From NCBI GenBank assembly GCA_002435745.1, contig DIWT01000032.1, forward strand, positions 1 to 54,758: DNA of 54,758 bases. Direction: 5' to 3'. Positions 42,116-50,318 of the stretch are shown in pieces. The translations under genes were made by a program, and so were the position numbers. The notes beneath the pieces are model-generated. The model made no database searches, was not told the DNA's origin, and saw nothing but the letters and a program-made list of their open reading frames with translations. This DNA is from a bacterium UBP15_UBA6099. Its GTDB lineage: Bacteria > UBP15 > UBA6099. Each line of letters starts with the position of its first letter. Within the stretch, counting starts at the first letter, position 1.

Positions 42116-42373
42116 TTAAGGGAAAACTTTTGAAAAAGTTTTCCCTTAAAATCCCTTTCAAAATCTTTCATGCCAGCGCCGAAGGCGGGGCTACGCCTCC
42201 GCCTTTGGCGCGTGTCATGCGAAAAGATATTGGGAAAGGATTATCAGAGGAATCTTATTTATAAATGATTTCACAGGAGCGACGGGACGCGACGCGCCAG
42301 CGTCGCGTCCCGTCGCGCATTGAAACGTTTTGAAGAGATTCAAAGAGAAACTTTTTCAAAAGTTTCTCTTTGG
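42116..42373. repeat. Composite four-hairpin repeat, copy B
   Basis: The element lies between transporter paralog 2 and pyrG, which converge. The stem-loops are H1 42116-42149 (TTAAGGGAAAACTTTT arms), H2 42176-42211 (GCGCCgaaGGCGG and complement), H3 42279-42316 (GCGACGGGACGCGACGC arms) and H4 42341-42373 (CAAAGAGAAACTTTT arms). The spacers match copy A at 13579-13842 in order and length. H1 and H4 are conserved in sequence; H2 and H3 are conserved as structure but not in sequence. Confidence 0.87.
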
Positions 42374-42405
42374 CTTTTTTCTTTCTTTCCCCTTTTTCCC
42401 CTTTT

Positions 42406-44019
42406 TCAGCCTTGTTTAGACTGGTTGTGTTCGAGCGCGCTTTTGACGAAGGAAGCGAAAAGCGGATGCGGGCGCGTGGGCCGGGATTTGAATTCGGGAT
42501 GGAACTGCGCGGCGACGAAGTATCGCAGGGCGGGCAGTTCGATTATCTCCACTAGGTTGCCGTCCGGCGACAGGCCGGAGAAAGACATCCCTTTGGCTTG
42601 CATCTGTTTGCGGTATTTGTTGTTGAACTCGTACCGGTGGCGGTGGCGCTCGTCGACGGTTTTTTTCTTATAAGCCGCGGCCGCGGCGGTCTTGGGTTCG
42701 AGATGGCAGGGATAGGCGCCAAGCCGCATTGTTCCACCCTTGTCGGCGACGTTTTTCTGATCGAGCATGAGGTCGATCACCGGGTGCGGCGTTTCGGGGT
42801 CGAACTCGGAGCTGTTGGCTTTTTTCAATCCGCAGACGTTGCGCGCGAACTCGATGACGGCGCTCTGCATGCCGAGGCAGATGCCGAGGAAGGGAATATT
42901 GTTTTCGCGGGCGTAGGTTATGGCGCGTATTTTTCCCTCTATGCCCCTATAGCCGAAGCCGCCGGGGACGAGTATGCCGTCGAGTTTTTCAAGCGCGCGT
43001 TTGCCGCGTCCCTTTTCAAGTTCGGAGGCGTCTATGAGTTGTGAGTTGACGGTGGCTCCGGCGGCGATGCCCCCGTGTTTGATGGCTTCGAGGATGCTCA
43101 TGTAGGAGTCGCGCACCTCGATGTACTTGCCGATGACGCCGATGCGAACTTCGCCGACAGGGTTCTTGAGGCGTTTAAGCATGGACGTCCATTCGGAGAG
43201 GTCGGGGGCGGGGGCCACAAGACCAAGCCTGCTTATTATCAGGTCGGCGACGCCGGCGCTTTCGAACGTCATCGGGATGTCGTAGATTTCCGGCGTGTCG
43301 GGAGCCGGGATGACGCATTCTTTCGGCACGTCGCAGAAAAGGGATATTTTCGCCTTGACGTCGTCTTTGATGGGCTGTTTAGTGCGGCACACGATGAGGT
43401 CGGGCTGGATGCCGACGGCGCGAAGCTCCTTGACGGTGTGCTGGGTCAGCTTGGTCTTCAGCTCTCCGGCGGCCCCGAGGTAGGGCACGAGAGTCAGGTG
43501 GACGTTGATGCAGTTGTCGCGACCGGCCTCGTTGCGGAACTGCCTGATGGCTTCGAGATAGGGCTGGCTTTCGATGTCGCCGACCGTGCCGCCAATCTCG
43601 ACGATGAGGATTTCGCATCGCGACTCCCGCGCCGCGATCTTTATCCGGTTCTTAATCTCATTGGTGATGTGGGGGATGACCTGAACGCAGCCGCCGAGAA
43701 ATTCTCCGGCGCGTTCTTTCCGTATGACGGCGTCGTATATCTGGCCCGTGGTCACGTTGTTGTGTTTGGCAAGGTCGATGTCGATGAACCTTTCGTAGTG
43801 GCCGAGGTCGAGATCGGTTTCGGCCCCGTCGTCGGTGACGTACACCTCGCCGTGCTGGTATGGATTCATCGTGCCCGCGTCGACGTTCAGGTAGGGGTCG
43901 ATCTTGATTACGCTCACTTTGATGTCGCGGCTTTTGAGCAGCCTACCGATTGAAGATGATGTGATGCCTTTTCCGAGGGAGGAGACGTTTCCTCCCGTGA
44001 TGAAGATGTAGCGTGTCAT
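42406..44019 (-). CDS. pyrG: CTP synthase
   Basis: This 537-residue enzyme makes CTP from UTP, ATP and glutamine. The synthetase domain opens RYIFITGGNVSSLGKGITSSSIGRLL and contains VEIGGTVGDIES. The glutaminase domain has the nucleophile Cys381 in FLGICLGMQ, with RLGAYPCHL and a C-terminal HPEF motif. The length is normal. AGAGG lies upstream of the ATG. The last residues (KSALEHNQSKQG) are typical. The HAD phosphatase gene lies 168 bp upstream on the same strand. Confidence 0.98.
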   Translation of the reverse strand: MTRYIFITGGNVSSLGKGITSSSIGRLLKSRDIKVSVIKIDPYLNVDAGTMNPYQHGEVYVTDDGAETDLDLGHYERFIDIDLAKHNNVTTGQIYDAVIRKERAGEFLGGCVQVIPHITNEIKNRIKIAARESRCEILIVEIGGTVGDIESQPYLEAIRQFRNEAGRDNCINVHLTLVPYLGAAGELKTKLTQHTVKELRAVGIQPDLIVCRTKQPIKDDVKAKISLFCDVPKECVIPAPDTPEIYDIPMTFESAGVADLIISRLGLVAPAPDLSEWTSMLKRLKNPVGEVRIGVIGKYIEVRDSYMSILEAIKHGGIAAGATVNSQLIDASELEKGRGKRALEKLDGILVPGGFGYRGIEGKIRAITYARENNIPFLGICLGMQSAVIEFARNVCGLKKANSSEFDPETPHPVIDLMLDQKNVADKGGTMRLGAYPCHLEPKTAAAAAYKKKTVDERHRHRYEFNNKYRKQMQAKGMSFSGLSPDGNLVEIIELPALRYFVAAQFHPEFKSRPTRPHPLFASFVKSALEHNQSKQG

Positions 44020-44187
44020 AGCTGTTCGCCTCTTTCTGTGGGATTTGGATGGAATGAAAAGCGGTTGTCCGCGCGCAGGCTCAGGGCCGGGCCGGCTGCG
44101 GTTGTTTTTTTCGAAGGGTTATTTTTGCGGAGGGGGTGGCTGGACAGTCCGGCTGCGACTGACGCCGGATGCCTGTGGAATGAAAGC

Positions 44188-45033
44188 TCAGCTTTCTTTT
44201 CCCGCCTCATGTTTCTCCCGCGAAAGCGCCGCTCCGCCGTCTTTCAGGCAGTCGAGCGACGCAAGCTCTCTCAAGTCGTTGATGATGAAGTCAGGCTTTA
44301 AATCGTCCGGCAGGGCTAGAGCCTGCGCCGGGGAGGCGACGCCTGTCAGGACAAGGCACGAAAGCGTCCCCGCGTTTCGGGCGGTCGCCATGTCCGTCGA
44401 AGGTCTGTCGCCGATAAGCAATGTCTCTTCCGGGGCGGCCCCGGCGTCGGTCATTAGAGCCATTATCCCGGCCGGGTTCGGCTTGCCTGTAACGGCAGGC
44501 TCCCGCCCGGCCGCGGCCGCCAGCGCCGCCACTATGCTCCCGCCTCCCGGCAGCAGCTTTCCTCCCGGCATCGGGTACGTCGCGTCCAGATTCGTCGCGA
44601 TGAATTCCGCTCCCGCCAGCAGCGCTTCAAGCCCATAGGCGAGTTTCTCGTAGTTGAATTCCCTGTCGAAGCCGACGACGACATAGTCGGCTGTTTCAAG
44701 TTCGTCCGTGCCGACGATGCGGAATTCCGGGCCAAGCTCCTCGAAAAGCCCTTCTTCGCCGATGACGAACGCCCGCGCGCCTTCCGGCGAACGTTCGAGC
44801 AGCAGACGCCGCGCTGCGGACGCGGACGACATTATCTCGTCCTCCGACGCCTGAAATCCCATGTCTTGAAGCTTGTCCGCGTAGAAAGCCCGCGTTCGGG
44901 ATGAGTTGTTGGTGAGGAACCTTACCGTGAAGCCCCGGCTCCGGAACGCGTTGACGGACTCGACGGCGAAGGGGACGGGTTCGTCGCCCGTGTACAGGAC
45001 GCCGTCGAGATCGAATATTAGCAGTTTCACCAT
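44188..45033 (-). CDS. HAD-IIA family phosphatase (NagD-like)
   Basis: This 281-residue enzyme belongs to the HAD superfamily subclass IIA, which holds p-nitrophenyl phosphatases, NagD and phosphoglycolate phosphatase-like enzymes. The nucleophile motif is FDLDGVLYTGD (D8 and D10). Next come LTNNSSRTR, the cap region with IATNLDATYPMPGG, the Lys motif VTGKPNPAGI, and GDRPSTDMATA with the acidic pair. The substrate is unknown. It lies 43 bp downstream of the transaldolase gene, so both are probably one transcript. Confidence 0.92.
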   Translation of the reverse strand: MVKLLIFDLDGVLYTGDEPVPFAVESVNAFRSRGFTVRFLTNNSSRTRAFYADKLQDMGFQASEDEIMSSASAARRLLLERSPEGARAFVIGEEGLFEELGPEFRIVGTDELETADYVVVGFDREFNYEKLAYGLEALLAGAEFIATNLDATYPMPGGKLLPGGGSIVAALAAAAGREPAVTGKPNPAGIMALMTDAGAAPEETLLIGDRPSTDMATARNAGTLSCLVLTGVASPAQALALPDDLKPDFIINDLRELASLDCLKDGGAALSREKHEAGKES

Positions 45034-45076
45034 ATAAGCCCGGCGCGCTCGTCGCGCGCCCCTTGCCCCGGTTCCT

Positions 45077-45733
45077 TCAGATTATCTTCCCGAGGTTCGC
45101 CGAGTTCCAGTCTTTCATGAATGAATCTATCCCTTTGTCCGTCAGCGGATGCTTGAACAGCGACATCAGCGTCGAGTACGGCACGGTGGCGATGTGCGCG
45201 CGGCATCGGATGGACTCGATGACGTGCGGAAAGCCCCGGATGCTTGCCGCGATTATCTCGCTGTCGAACATGAAGTTGTCCACCATGCTGACGCAGTCGG
45301 CGACGAGTTCCATGCCGTCCTGCCCGATGTCGTCGATCCTGCCGATGAACGGGCTGATGAAGGCCGCTCCGGCTTTGGCGGCGATGAGCGCCTGCGGAAG
45401 CGAGAATATGAGCGTGGCGTTAACGCTTATGCCTTCCTGCGCCAGCGCCTTCGTGGCTTTCATCCCGGCGGGCGTCATCGGTATCTTTACCACCACATTC
45501 TCCGCCCACGAAGCCACTTCCCGCGCCTCTTTCATCATGCCCTCGTAGTCCAGCGCGACGACCTCCGCGCTCACAGGGCCTTTTACCACGGCGCAGATTT
45601 CCTCGATCCTCTGCCTGAACCCCACCTTCTCTCTTGCTATGAGCGTCGGGTTGGTCGTCACCCCGTCGAGTTGCCCGAGGTCGTTGATTTCCTTTATCTG
45701 GTCTAGGTTTGCCGTGTCAATGAAAAATTTCAT
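45077..45733 (-). CDS. tal: Transaldolase / fructose-6-phosphate aldolase (TalC/MipB type)
   Basis: This 218-residue enzyme is the short transaldolase form. It begins MKFFIDTANLDQIKEINDLG and has the Schiff-base Lys83 in VVVKIPMT. TTNPTLIAR and NATLIFSLPQAL are family motifs, and the C-terminus has SFMKDWNSA. It links pentose and hexose phosphates; whether it is transaldolase or fructose-6-phosphate aldolase is not decided here. GGGAGG lies 5 bp before the ATG. A strong promoter (45876-45903) and a structured leader of about 135 nt lie upstream. Confidence 0.93.
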   Translation of the reverse strand: MKFFIDTANLDQIKEINDLGQLDGVTTNPTLIAREKVGFRQRIEEICAVVKGPVSAEVVALDYEGMMKEAREVASWAENVVVKIPMTPAGMKATKALAQEGISVNATLIFSLPQALIAAKAGAAFISPFIGRIDDIGQDGMELVADCVSMVDNFMFDSEIIAASIRGFPHVIESIRCRAHIATVPYSTLMSLFKHPLTDKGIDSFMKDWNSANLGKII

Positions 45734-45870
45734 GTGTCCTCCCGTCCGGAAAAATGTCCGGCTTCAGCCTGTTGTTTTCGGATAACAGAAAAGTTTCCGC
45801 GCAAATGAAAAGTCCCCTCTGCGGGGACTGTGTCCGACCGGATTTTTCTGTGTTCAAATCTCCCGGTTTC
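45734..45870 (-). promoter_or_regulatory. Structured leader of the transaldolase mRNA
   Basis: The leader holds several stem-loops. These are AGTCCCC/GGGGACT (45811-45829), CTGTTAT/ACAACAG-type pairing (about 45772-45790), and CCGGA/TCCGG just before the ribosome site GGGAGG (about 45742-45758). The first is followed on the transcript by TTTTCATTT. This may be a cis-regulatory RNA or attenuator, and its class is not recognised. Confidence 0.42.
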
Positions 45871-45875
45871 TTCTT

Positions 45876-45903
45876 ATTATATCATCGCGAACCCGGAAGT
45901 CAA
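45876..45903 (-). promoter_or_regulatory. Promoter of the transaldolase-HAD transcript
   Basis: On the minus strand TTGACT (45898-45903) and a perfect TATAAT (45876-45881), preceded by TGA, are spaced by 16 bp. Confidence 0.76.
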
Positions 45904-45961
45904 TCGCGCCGCAGGCATAATCCGCGTTTCTCGCCGGCGCGGCGCGGTCTGTCGAGTCATA

Positions 45962-45990
45962 TTGAACACAATTGTTATGGACTATATACT
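45962..45990 (+). promoter_or_regulatory. Promoter of the ccdA cluster
   Basis: TTGAAC (45962-45967) and TATACT (45985-45990) are spaced by 17 bp. The leader to the ATG at 46045 is about 50 nt and contains a short inverted repeat around TACAAAGCATATTGTA. It diverges from the transaldolase promoter. Confidence 0.7.
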
Positions 45991-46044
45991 ACAAAGCATA
46001 TTGTAGCGGTCACAGAGCCGCGCGCGGGCGGAGACACGCAAGGG

Positions 46045-46758
46045 ATGTTGGAAAGTTTCGCGGATGGTTTTTTCCGGCACGTGACGGACGCGCCGTTGCT
46101 CGCGTTCGCGGCGGCGTTCGCGGCGGGCCTGCTGACAAGCCTGACGCCGTGCGTCTATCCGATGATACCCATAACGGCGGCGTATCTGGGCGGCAGAGGC
46201 GCGCGCGGGTCGTTCCGGCGCAGCGTCGGGCTTTCCGCGTGCTACATCCTCGGCCTCGCCCTGATGTATTCTGCGCTGGGCGCGGCGGCGGCCTTGTCCG
46301 GCGTCATCTTCGGAAGCTGGGCGGGCAATCCATATCTTAATCTGTTCATAGCGGTCTTTTTCGTCCTGCTCGGATTGAGCATGCTGGACGTGTTCTCGCT
46401 GCCCATGCCGGGATTTATGGCGAAGCTTTCGGCGGGCGGGGGCGCGGGGGGATACGCCGGGGCGTTTATGGTTGGCGTGGTGTCCAGCCTTGTGTCGACG
46501 CCCTGCACGGCCCCCGTCGTGATGGCGATTCTTACTCTGGTGGCCACGACCGGCAATGTCGCGTACGGGGCGTCTCTGCTGTTCGTGTTCGCGCTGGGGA
46601 TGGGCCTGCTGCTGGCGGTTGTCGGGGCTAGCGCCGGAGCCCTTGCAGCGCTTCCCAAGTCGGGCCGCTGGATGCTCGCCGTCAAATGGCTCTTCGGCGT
46701 CGCTCTTATCGCCGCCGGAATCTGGTTCGGATACAAGGCTGCTGTCATGCTTTTTTGA
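46045..46758 (+). CDS. ccdA: CcdA-like transmembrane thiol-disulfide carrier
   Basis: This 237-residue membrane protein is of the CcdA/DsbD-beta type. It moves reducing equivalents from cytoplasmic thioredoxin to extracytoplasmic partners. Six helices are seen. The two redox cysteines lie in symmetrical Pro-rich contexts, C36 in LTSLTPCVYPMIP and the second in SLVSTPCTAPVVM. The ATG at 46045 has GGAG 11 bp upstream and follows the promoter. A longer in-frame reading starts inside the promoter region and is rejected. The next genes encode the expected clients. Confidence 0.92.
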   Translation: MLESFADGFFRHVTDAPLLAFAAAFAAGLLTSLTPCVYPMIPITAAYLGGRGARGSFRRSVGLSACYILGLALMYSALGAAAALSGVIFGSWAGNPYLNLFIAVFFVLLGLSMLDVFSLPMPGFMAKLSAGGGAGGYAGAFMVGVVSSLVSTPCTAPVVMAILTLVATTGNVAYGASLLFVFALGMGLLLAVVGASAGALAALPKSGRWMLAVKWLFGVALIAAGIWFGYKAAVMLF

Positions 46759-46801
46759 GGCCGCGCTCGGGCGCGGACATATTGTTCTTCGGGGGAGATT
46801 T

Positions 46802-47320
46802 ATGAAATTGCGCGCAAGGGAGTTGAAGGCCGCCGGGGCGCTCGCTCTGGCCGTCTGTCTATGCGGCGGCTGTCCGGCCAAGCTCGACAGCCAAGGCGTT
46901 TCGAAGCTGGACACCTCCGCCGTTTTTCTCGACCTCGAAGGCAACAAGGTCTCTCTGTCGGAATTCTCCGCGGGCGCGCCGATGCTGGTCACTTTCTTCG
47001 CGAGCTGGTGCTACGTCTGCGCCACCGAGGTTCCCGAAATCAATCGAATTTATTCCGAATACGAGGACGAGGGGTTGGCTGTCTTCGGCGTGAACGTCGG
47101 CGACTCCAAAGGAGCTCTCGACAAGTTTCTGGACAAATACGGAGCCGACTATCCCATTCTCCACGACCCCGACGGCTCCACCGCCCACAAGATAGCCAAA
47201 CTGTACGGACTTCCCCTGAACATACTCGCCGACGCGGATGGAAACGTGATTTATTACGACCCCGCTCCGCCGCCGGACGTAGTGATTCAGAACATGCTGA
47301 AAAACCACTATAAGAGGTGA
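46802..47320 (+). CDS. TlpA-like thioredoxin lipoprotein
   Basis: This 172-residue lipoprotein (lipobox LCGGC, Cys24) has an AhpC/TSA-TlpA-type thioredoxin fold. The active site is WCYVC (C70 and C73), followed by FGVNVGDSKGALDKF and the cis-Pro loop KLYGLPLNILAD. It probably receives electrons from the adjacent CcdA to reduce extracytoplasmic disulfides, for example in heme or copper-site assembly. GGGGGAG precedes the ATG by 4 bp. Confidence 0.92.
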   Translation: MKLRARELKAAGALALAVCLCGGCPAKLDSQGVSKLDTSAVFLDLEGNKVSLSEFSAGAPMLVTFFASWCYVCATEVPEINRIYSEYEDEGLAVFGVNVGDSKGALDKFLDKYGADYPILHDPDGSTAHKIAKLYGLPLNILADADGNVIYYDPAPPPDVVIQNMLKNHYKR

Positions 47321-47323
47321 TTC

Positions 47324-47872
47324 GTGACCGCAGGAAAAAAAACAGCCGCCTTCGCCGTGTACGCCTGCGTCGCGGCGCTGCTCGTCGCCGCTCCGATGTT
47401 CGCCGGCAAAAAACCCGCTGACGCCGCGCAGGCTCCCGCCGCTCCCGACCAGTTTGAGTTGCCTGAGCTTGACGGCAGACCTGTGTTTCTGAACTTCTAT
47501 TCTGAAGACTGCAAAATCTGCGCGATAATCAAGCCCGACTTGGAAAAACTCGAAGCTGAGTTCGGAGACAGGATACAGTTCGCGCACATCGACGCCGACG
47601 ACCCCCGCGCAGAGGCTCTCGTCGAGTTCTTCGACGTCGCCGCGCTCCCGGCGCTGTTCTGGGTCACCGAAAACGGCGAGCCTTTCGACGCGCAGACGGG
47701 TATGATAAACGCGCAGGCGCTCCGCAACGCTTTCGAGGGTGTTCTGTTCCAGCGCGGCAAATCGCCGCAGGGAATGCCTCAGATGCCGCCCGCCGGCATG
47801 TCTCCGGGCGACATGCCGCCTGCCGGGATGCCTCAGATGCCCCCGCAGGGAATGCCTCCGGCGTCGGACTGA
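47324..47872 (+). CDS. Exported thioredoxin with methionine/proline-rich tail
   Basis: This 182-residue protein starts at GTG, 3 bp after the TlpA-like stop, with AGAGGTG upstream. A signal anchor (about 9-27) is followed by a thioredoxin domain (45-145) with the site DCKIC (C63 and C66) and AALPALFWV as the cis-Pro loop. Residues 149-180 are a Pro/Gly/Met-rich tail with seven methionines (151, 154, 159, 164, 169, 172, 177) in repeats of GMPQMPP type. Such tails often bind copper(I) in other proteins. Here that is only a suggestion. Confidence 0.85.
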   Translation: MTAGKKTAAFAVYACVAALLVAAPMFAGKKPADAAQAPAAPDQFELPELDGRPVFLNFYSEDCKICAIIKPDLEKLEAEFGDRIQFAHIDADDPRAEALVEFFDVAALPALFWVTENGEPFDAQTGMINAQALRNAFEGVLFQRGKSPQGMPQMPPAGMSPGDMPPAGMPQMPPQGMPPASD

Positions 47873-47993
47873 ACGCCCGCTGCTCCGTTTTTGAAAATCG
47901 CTAATCGGCATTTATCGAATAAGGAGCATGGAAGCCGGCTCGCATTCAGCCCGCGACAATGAAAAACACAACTGAGTTTTCAAGGAGACAAGA

Positions 47994-49481
47994 ATGAATC
48001 CGAATTCTCCGATAGAGAATACGACTTCAAACGGTTTTTTCGGCATGAAGCCCTTATTCGGAATCATCGCCATAGCGATTCTGGCGTTTTCCACCGCGCT
48101 GCTTTTCGCGGGATGCCGGAACGGAGGGTCGGATTTTCCGCCTACCGAAAGGCCTTTGCCGAACGCGCCCGCCGCCGCAGTCGCTGACGCGTGCGGGATC
48201 GCCGTGCCGGAGGTTTACAGCGAGCTTTCTTACGAAACGCTCGAATACCGCAAAGGAAAGAAAGACGACGTTTTGAGGTCGATGGAAGAGTTGACGGCTC
48301 TCGTAGAGCGGCGGACGGATTCCGAGTGGGGCGGGGTATTCGACTTTGCCGACGCCACAGGCGCGTCGAAGAGAAAAATGCTGATTGAAAGCGCGCTTGC
48401 CGCCAAGGTTCTGGCCGACGCTTCGGCGGCGGCAGGAAGCCCGGAGCGGGCGGCGGCGGCCGCGGCGGCGGACTATGCCGTCGCTTTTCTTGCCGAGCCG
48501 CAAGGCGGGTTCTACTCCGCTCAGGAATCCGGCCTGATGGGGCCGGACGGCGAGATGTCGGGGGCGGAGTTCTACAAGCTCCCGGACGCCGCCCGGAGGA
48601 AAATCGGGATGCCCGCGCGGGACAAAACGATGCGCGTCGCGGACAACGCGGCAGCAGCAGCAGCGCTGCTCCGCGCGTCCGATGTTCTGTCCCGCCCTGC
48701 GGTCGAGACCGCCGCGCTCGCCGCCGTGGAGAGGATTCTCAGCGACGCGTGGAGCGACGACGCCGGGGCCGCGCGCGTCATCCCTCCCAAAGGCGAAAAA
48801 CCGGATTTCTCCGAAACGCGGCTTGCAGACAACGCGCTGCTCGCCCGCGCTCTCATCGAGGCCTATCAAACCACAGGCGAGACGAGGTTCCTCGACAAGG
48901 CCGAGGCTGTCGCCGCGCTTATCCATAAAAACTTCAGGCGCGCGGACGCTCCCGCCTTTGCTCTGTATGAGGGCGCGGCCTCAAGCGGAGGCGCGACCGC
49001 GTGTTCCTCAGATTCGTTCTCGAATCTCGTTGTCGTTTCCGTCCTCTCGGACTTATATCTGCTGACGGACAATGAAGACTACAAGACGCGCGCCGACGCG
49101 TTGGTCGCAACTATGAAAGCAATGTCTTCCACCGAACTTTTTTCGGCGCTCGGCAGGGAGACTCTATTCAGGATGGAGCACAAGCCTTTGATGATGGTGG
49201 TGGTAGGCTCGAAGAAAGACCCCGCCACCGCCGCGATGCGCTCGTCCGCTCTAAAATTCTTCGAGCTTCTCAAGCTCGTCATGACGGTGGACCCGGAGCT
49301 TGACGCCGCGATTCTGGAGCGGCTCCCTTATTCCGCGCGCCCGAAACCGACTCTTTTCGCCTGCGTGGATACCGCTTGCTCGTTCCCGGTGGACGACCCG
49401 GAGGAGACGGAGCCTAAAATGCGCGTTTTCGTAGACCGGCACATGTTCGCCGAACCGCAACCCGGAAAGCTCGCCTTCTGA
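47994..49481 (+). CDS. Lipoprotein resembling the toroid domain of YyaL/DUF255 proteins
   Basis: This 495-residue lipoprotein (signal about 18-41, LLFAGC, Cys41) is alpha-helical throughout. LAEPQGGFYSAQESGLMG and VADNAAAAAALLRASD resemble the (alpha/alpha)6 part of YyaL/spermatogenesis-associated protein 20 proteins, which normally follow an N-terminal thioredoxin domain. That N-terminal domain is missing here, whereas separate thioredoxin genes lie just upstream. The function of the fold is unknown. AAGGAG lies 7 bp before the ATG. The similarity is by pattern and not certain. Confidence 0.65.
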   Translation: MNPNSPIENTTSNGFFGMKPLFGIIAIAILAFSTALLFAGCRNGGSDFPPTERPLPNAPAAAVADACGIAVPEVYSELSYETLEYRKGKKDDVLRSMEELTALVERRTDSEWGGVFDFADATGASKRKMLIESALAAKVLADASAAAGSPERAAAAAAADYAVAFLAEPQGGFYSAQESGLMGPDGEMSGAEFYKLPDAARRKIGMPARDKTMRVADNAAAAAALLRASDVLSRPAVETAALAAVERILSDAWSDDAGAARVIPPKGEKPDFSETRLADNALLARALIEAYQTTGETRFLDKAEAVAALIHKNFRRADAPAFALYEGAASSGGATACSSDSFSNLVVVSVLSDLYLLTDNEDYKTRADALVATMKAMSSTELFSALGRETLFRMEHKPLMMVVVGSKKDPATAAMRSSALKFFELLKLVMTVDPELDAAILERLPYSARPKPTLFACVDTACSFPVDDPEETEPKMRVFVDRHMFAEPQPGKLAF

Positions 49482-49508
49482 CCGTCCGCTCCGGCGGCTC
49501 CGGTTTTG

Positions 49509-49517
49509 TGCTATAAT
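49509..49517 (+). promoter_or_regulatory. Extended -10 promoter for the nucleotidyltransferase gene
   Basis: TGCTATAAT (TG, one base, perfect TATAAT) lies 31 bp before the ATG at 49548. No clear -35. Confidence 0.52.
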
Positions 49518-49547
49518 GTCTCTCTTGAAGCGTAACGGAGGTGGCGG

Positions 49548-50318
49548 ATGACATCGCCGGCGAATACTGACGGAATAAGAAAAGAACTTGCGGCCATTCT
49601 CGGGCCGCTCGCGGAGCAGACAATCGAGGCCGCGCGCTCGGCGGGAAAGATCCTAGACGCGGCGGTCCTCTTCGGCAGCGCCGCCGGGCCTTCATACGTC
49701 CCCGGCAAATCAGACGTGAACATTTTTATGGTCTTCGACGCAGTGGATGTCGCGCTTCTCAACGCGCTCCGCCCGGTGTTTGACCGCTGGATGAAAAAAC
49801 TCCGCGCCCGACCGGTCGTGACCGACCGCGCTTTTATCTCCGACTCGGCGGACGTCTTCCCTATGGAATTCCTTGAATGGAAAGAGCGGAGCGTCGCGTT
49901 CTACGGCGAGAATCCAGCGGGAAAAATCCCCATCTCGCTCGAAAACCTGCGCTTGCAGATCGAGGAAAATCTGCGCGGCAAAAGGCTTCGACTTATTCAG
50001 GCGTCTCTGGAAATCGGTTCGAAACCCGCGAAATTCCAGCCGTTCCTTGAAAGCACGCTCTCCACGTTCGCCGCAGTGTTCAGAAACATTCTGCGGTTGG
50101 CAGGCTCTCCGGCGGCGGGCGCGGGGGATCCGGACTCGGTCATCGCTGGCGTCGAGAGCCTCGCCGGATTCAAGCTCTCTGCCTTCCGCGAGCTTTCGGC
50201 CATGAAAAAATCAAAAACAAAGGCTCCCGCAGGAAAACTTGAGACCGTGTTTCAGTCTTACCTGACGGAGCTGGACTCTCTGACGGAATTCGTCGATAAA
50301 ATGGAAGTGGGCGGATGA
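49548..50318 (+). CDS. Nucleotidyltransferase-fold protein
   Basis: This 256-residue protein has the pol-beta nucleotidyltransferase signature VLFGSAAGPSYVPGKSDVNIFMVFD (GS at 43-44, D56). In active enzymes two acidic residues form the D-x-D/E metal pair; here the second is N58, as in some related proteins. Activity is therefore doubtful. The C-terminal half is helical and could be a HEPN-like or regulatory domain. GGAGG lies upstream. The stop overlaps the TPM gene start by 4 bp (ATGA). Confidence 0.75.
   Translation: MTSPANTDGIRKELAAILGPLAEQTIEAARSAGKILDAAVLFGSAAGPSYVPGKSDVNIFMVFDAVDVALLNALRPVFDRWMKKLRARPVVTDRAFISDSADVFPMEFLEWKERSVAFYGENPAGKIPISLENLRLQIEENLRGKRLRLIQASLEIGSKPAKFQPFLESTLSTFAAVFRNILRLAGSPAAGAGDPDSVIAGVESLAGFKLSAFRELSAMKKSKTKAPAGKLETVFQSYLTELDSLTEFVDKMEVGG

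Noticed and set aside
45754..46758. A 334-residue reading of ccdA
   Set aside because: The first 97 residues would be read from the divergent promoter region. The CcdA fold begins at the ATG at 46045.
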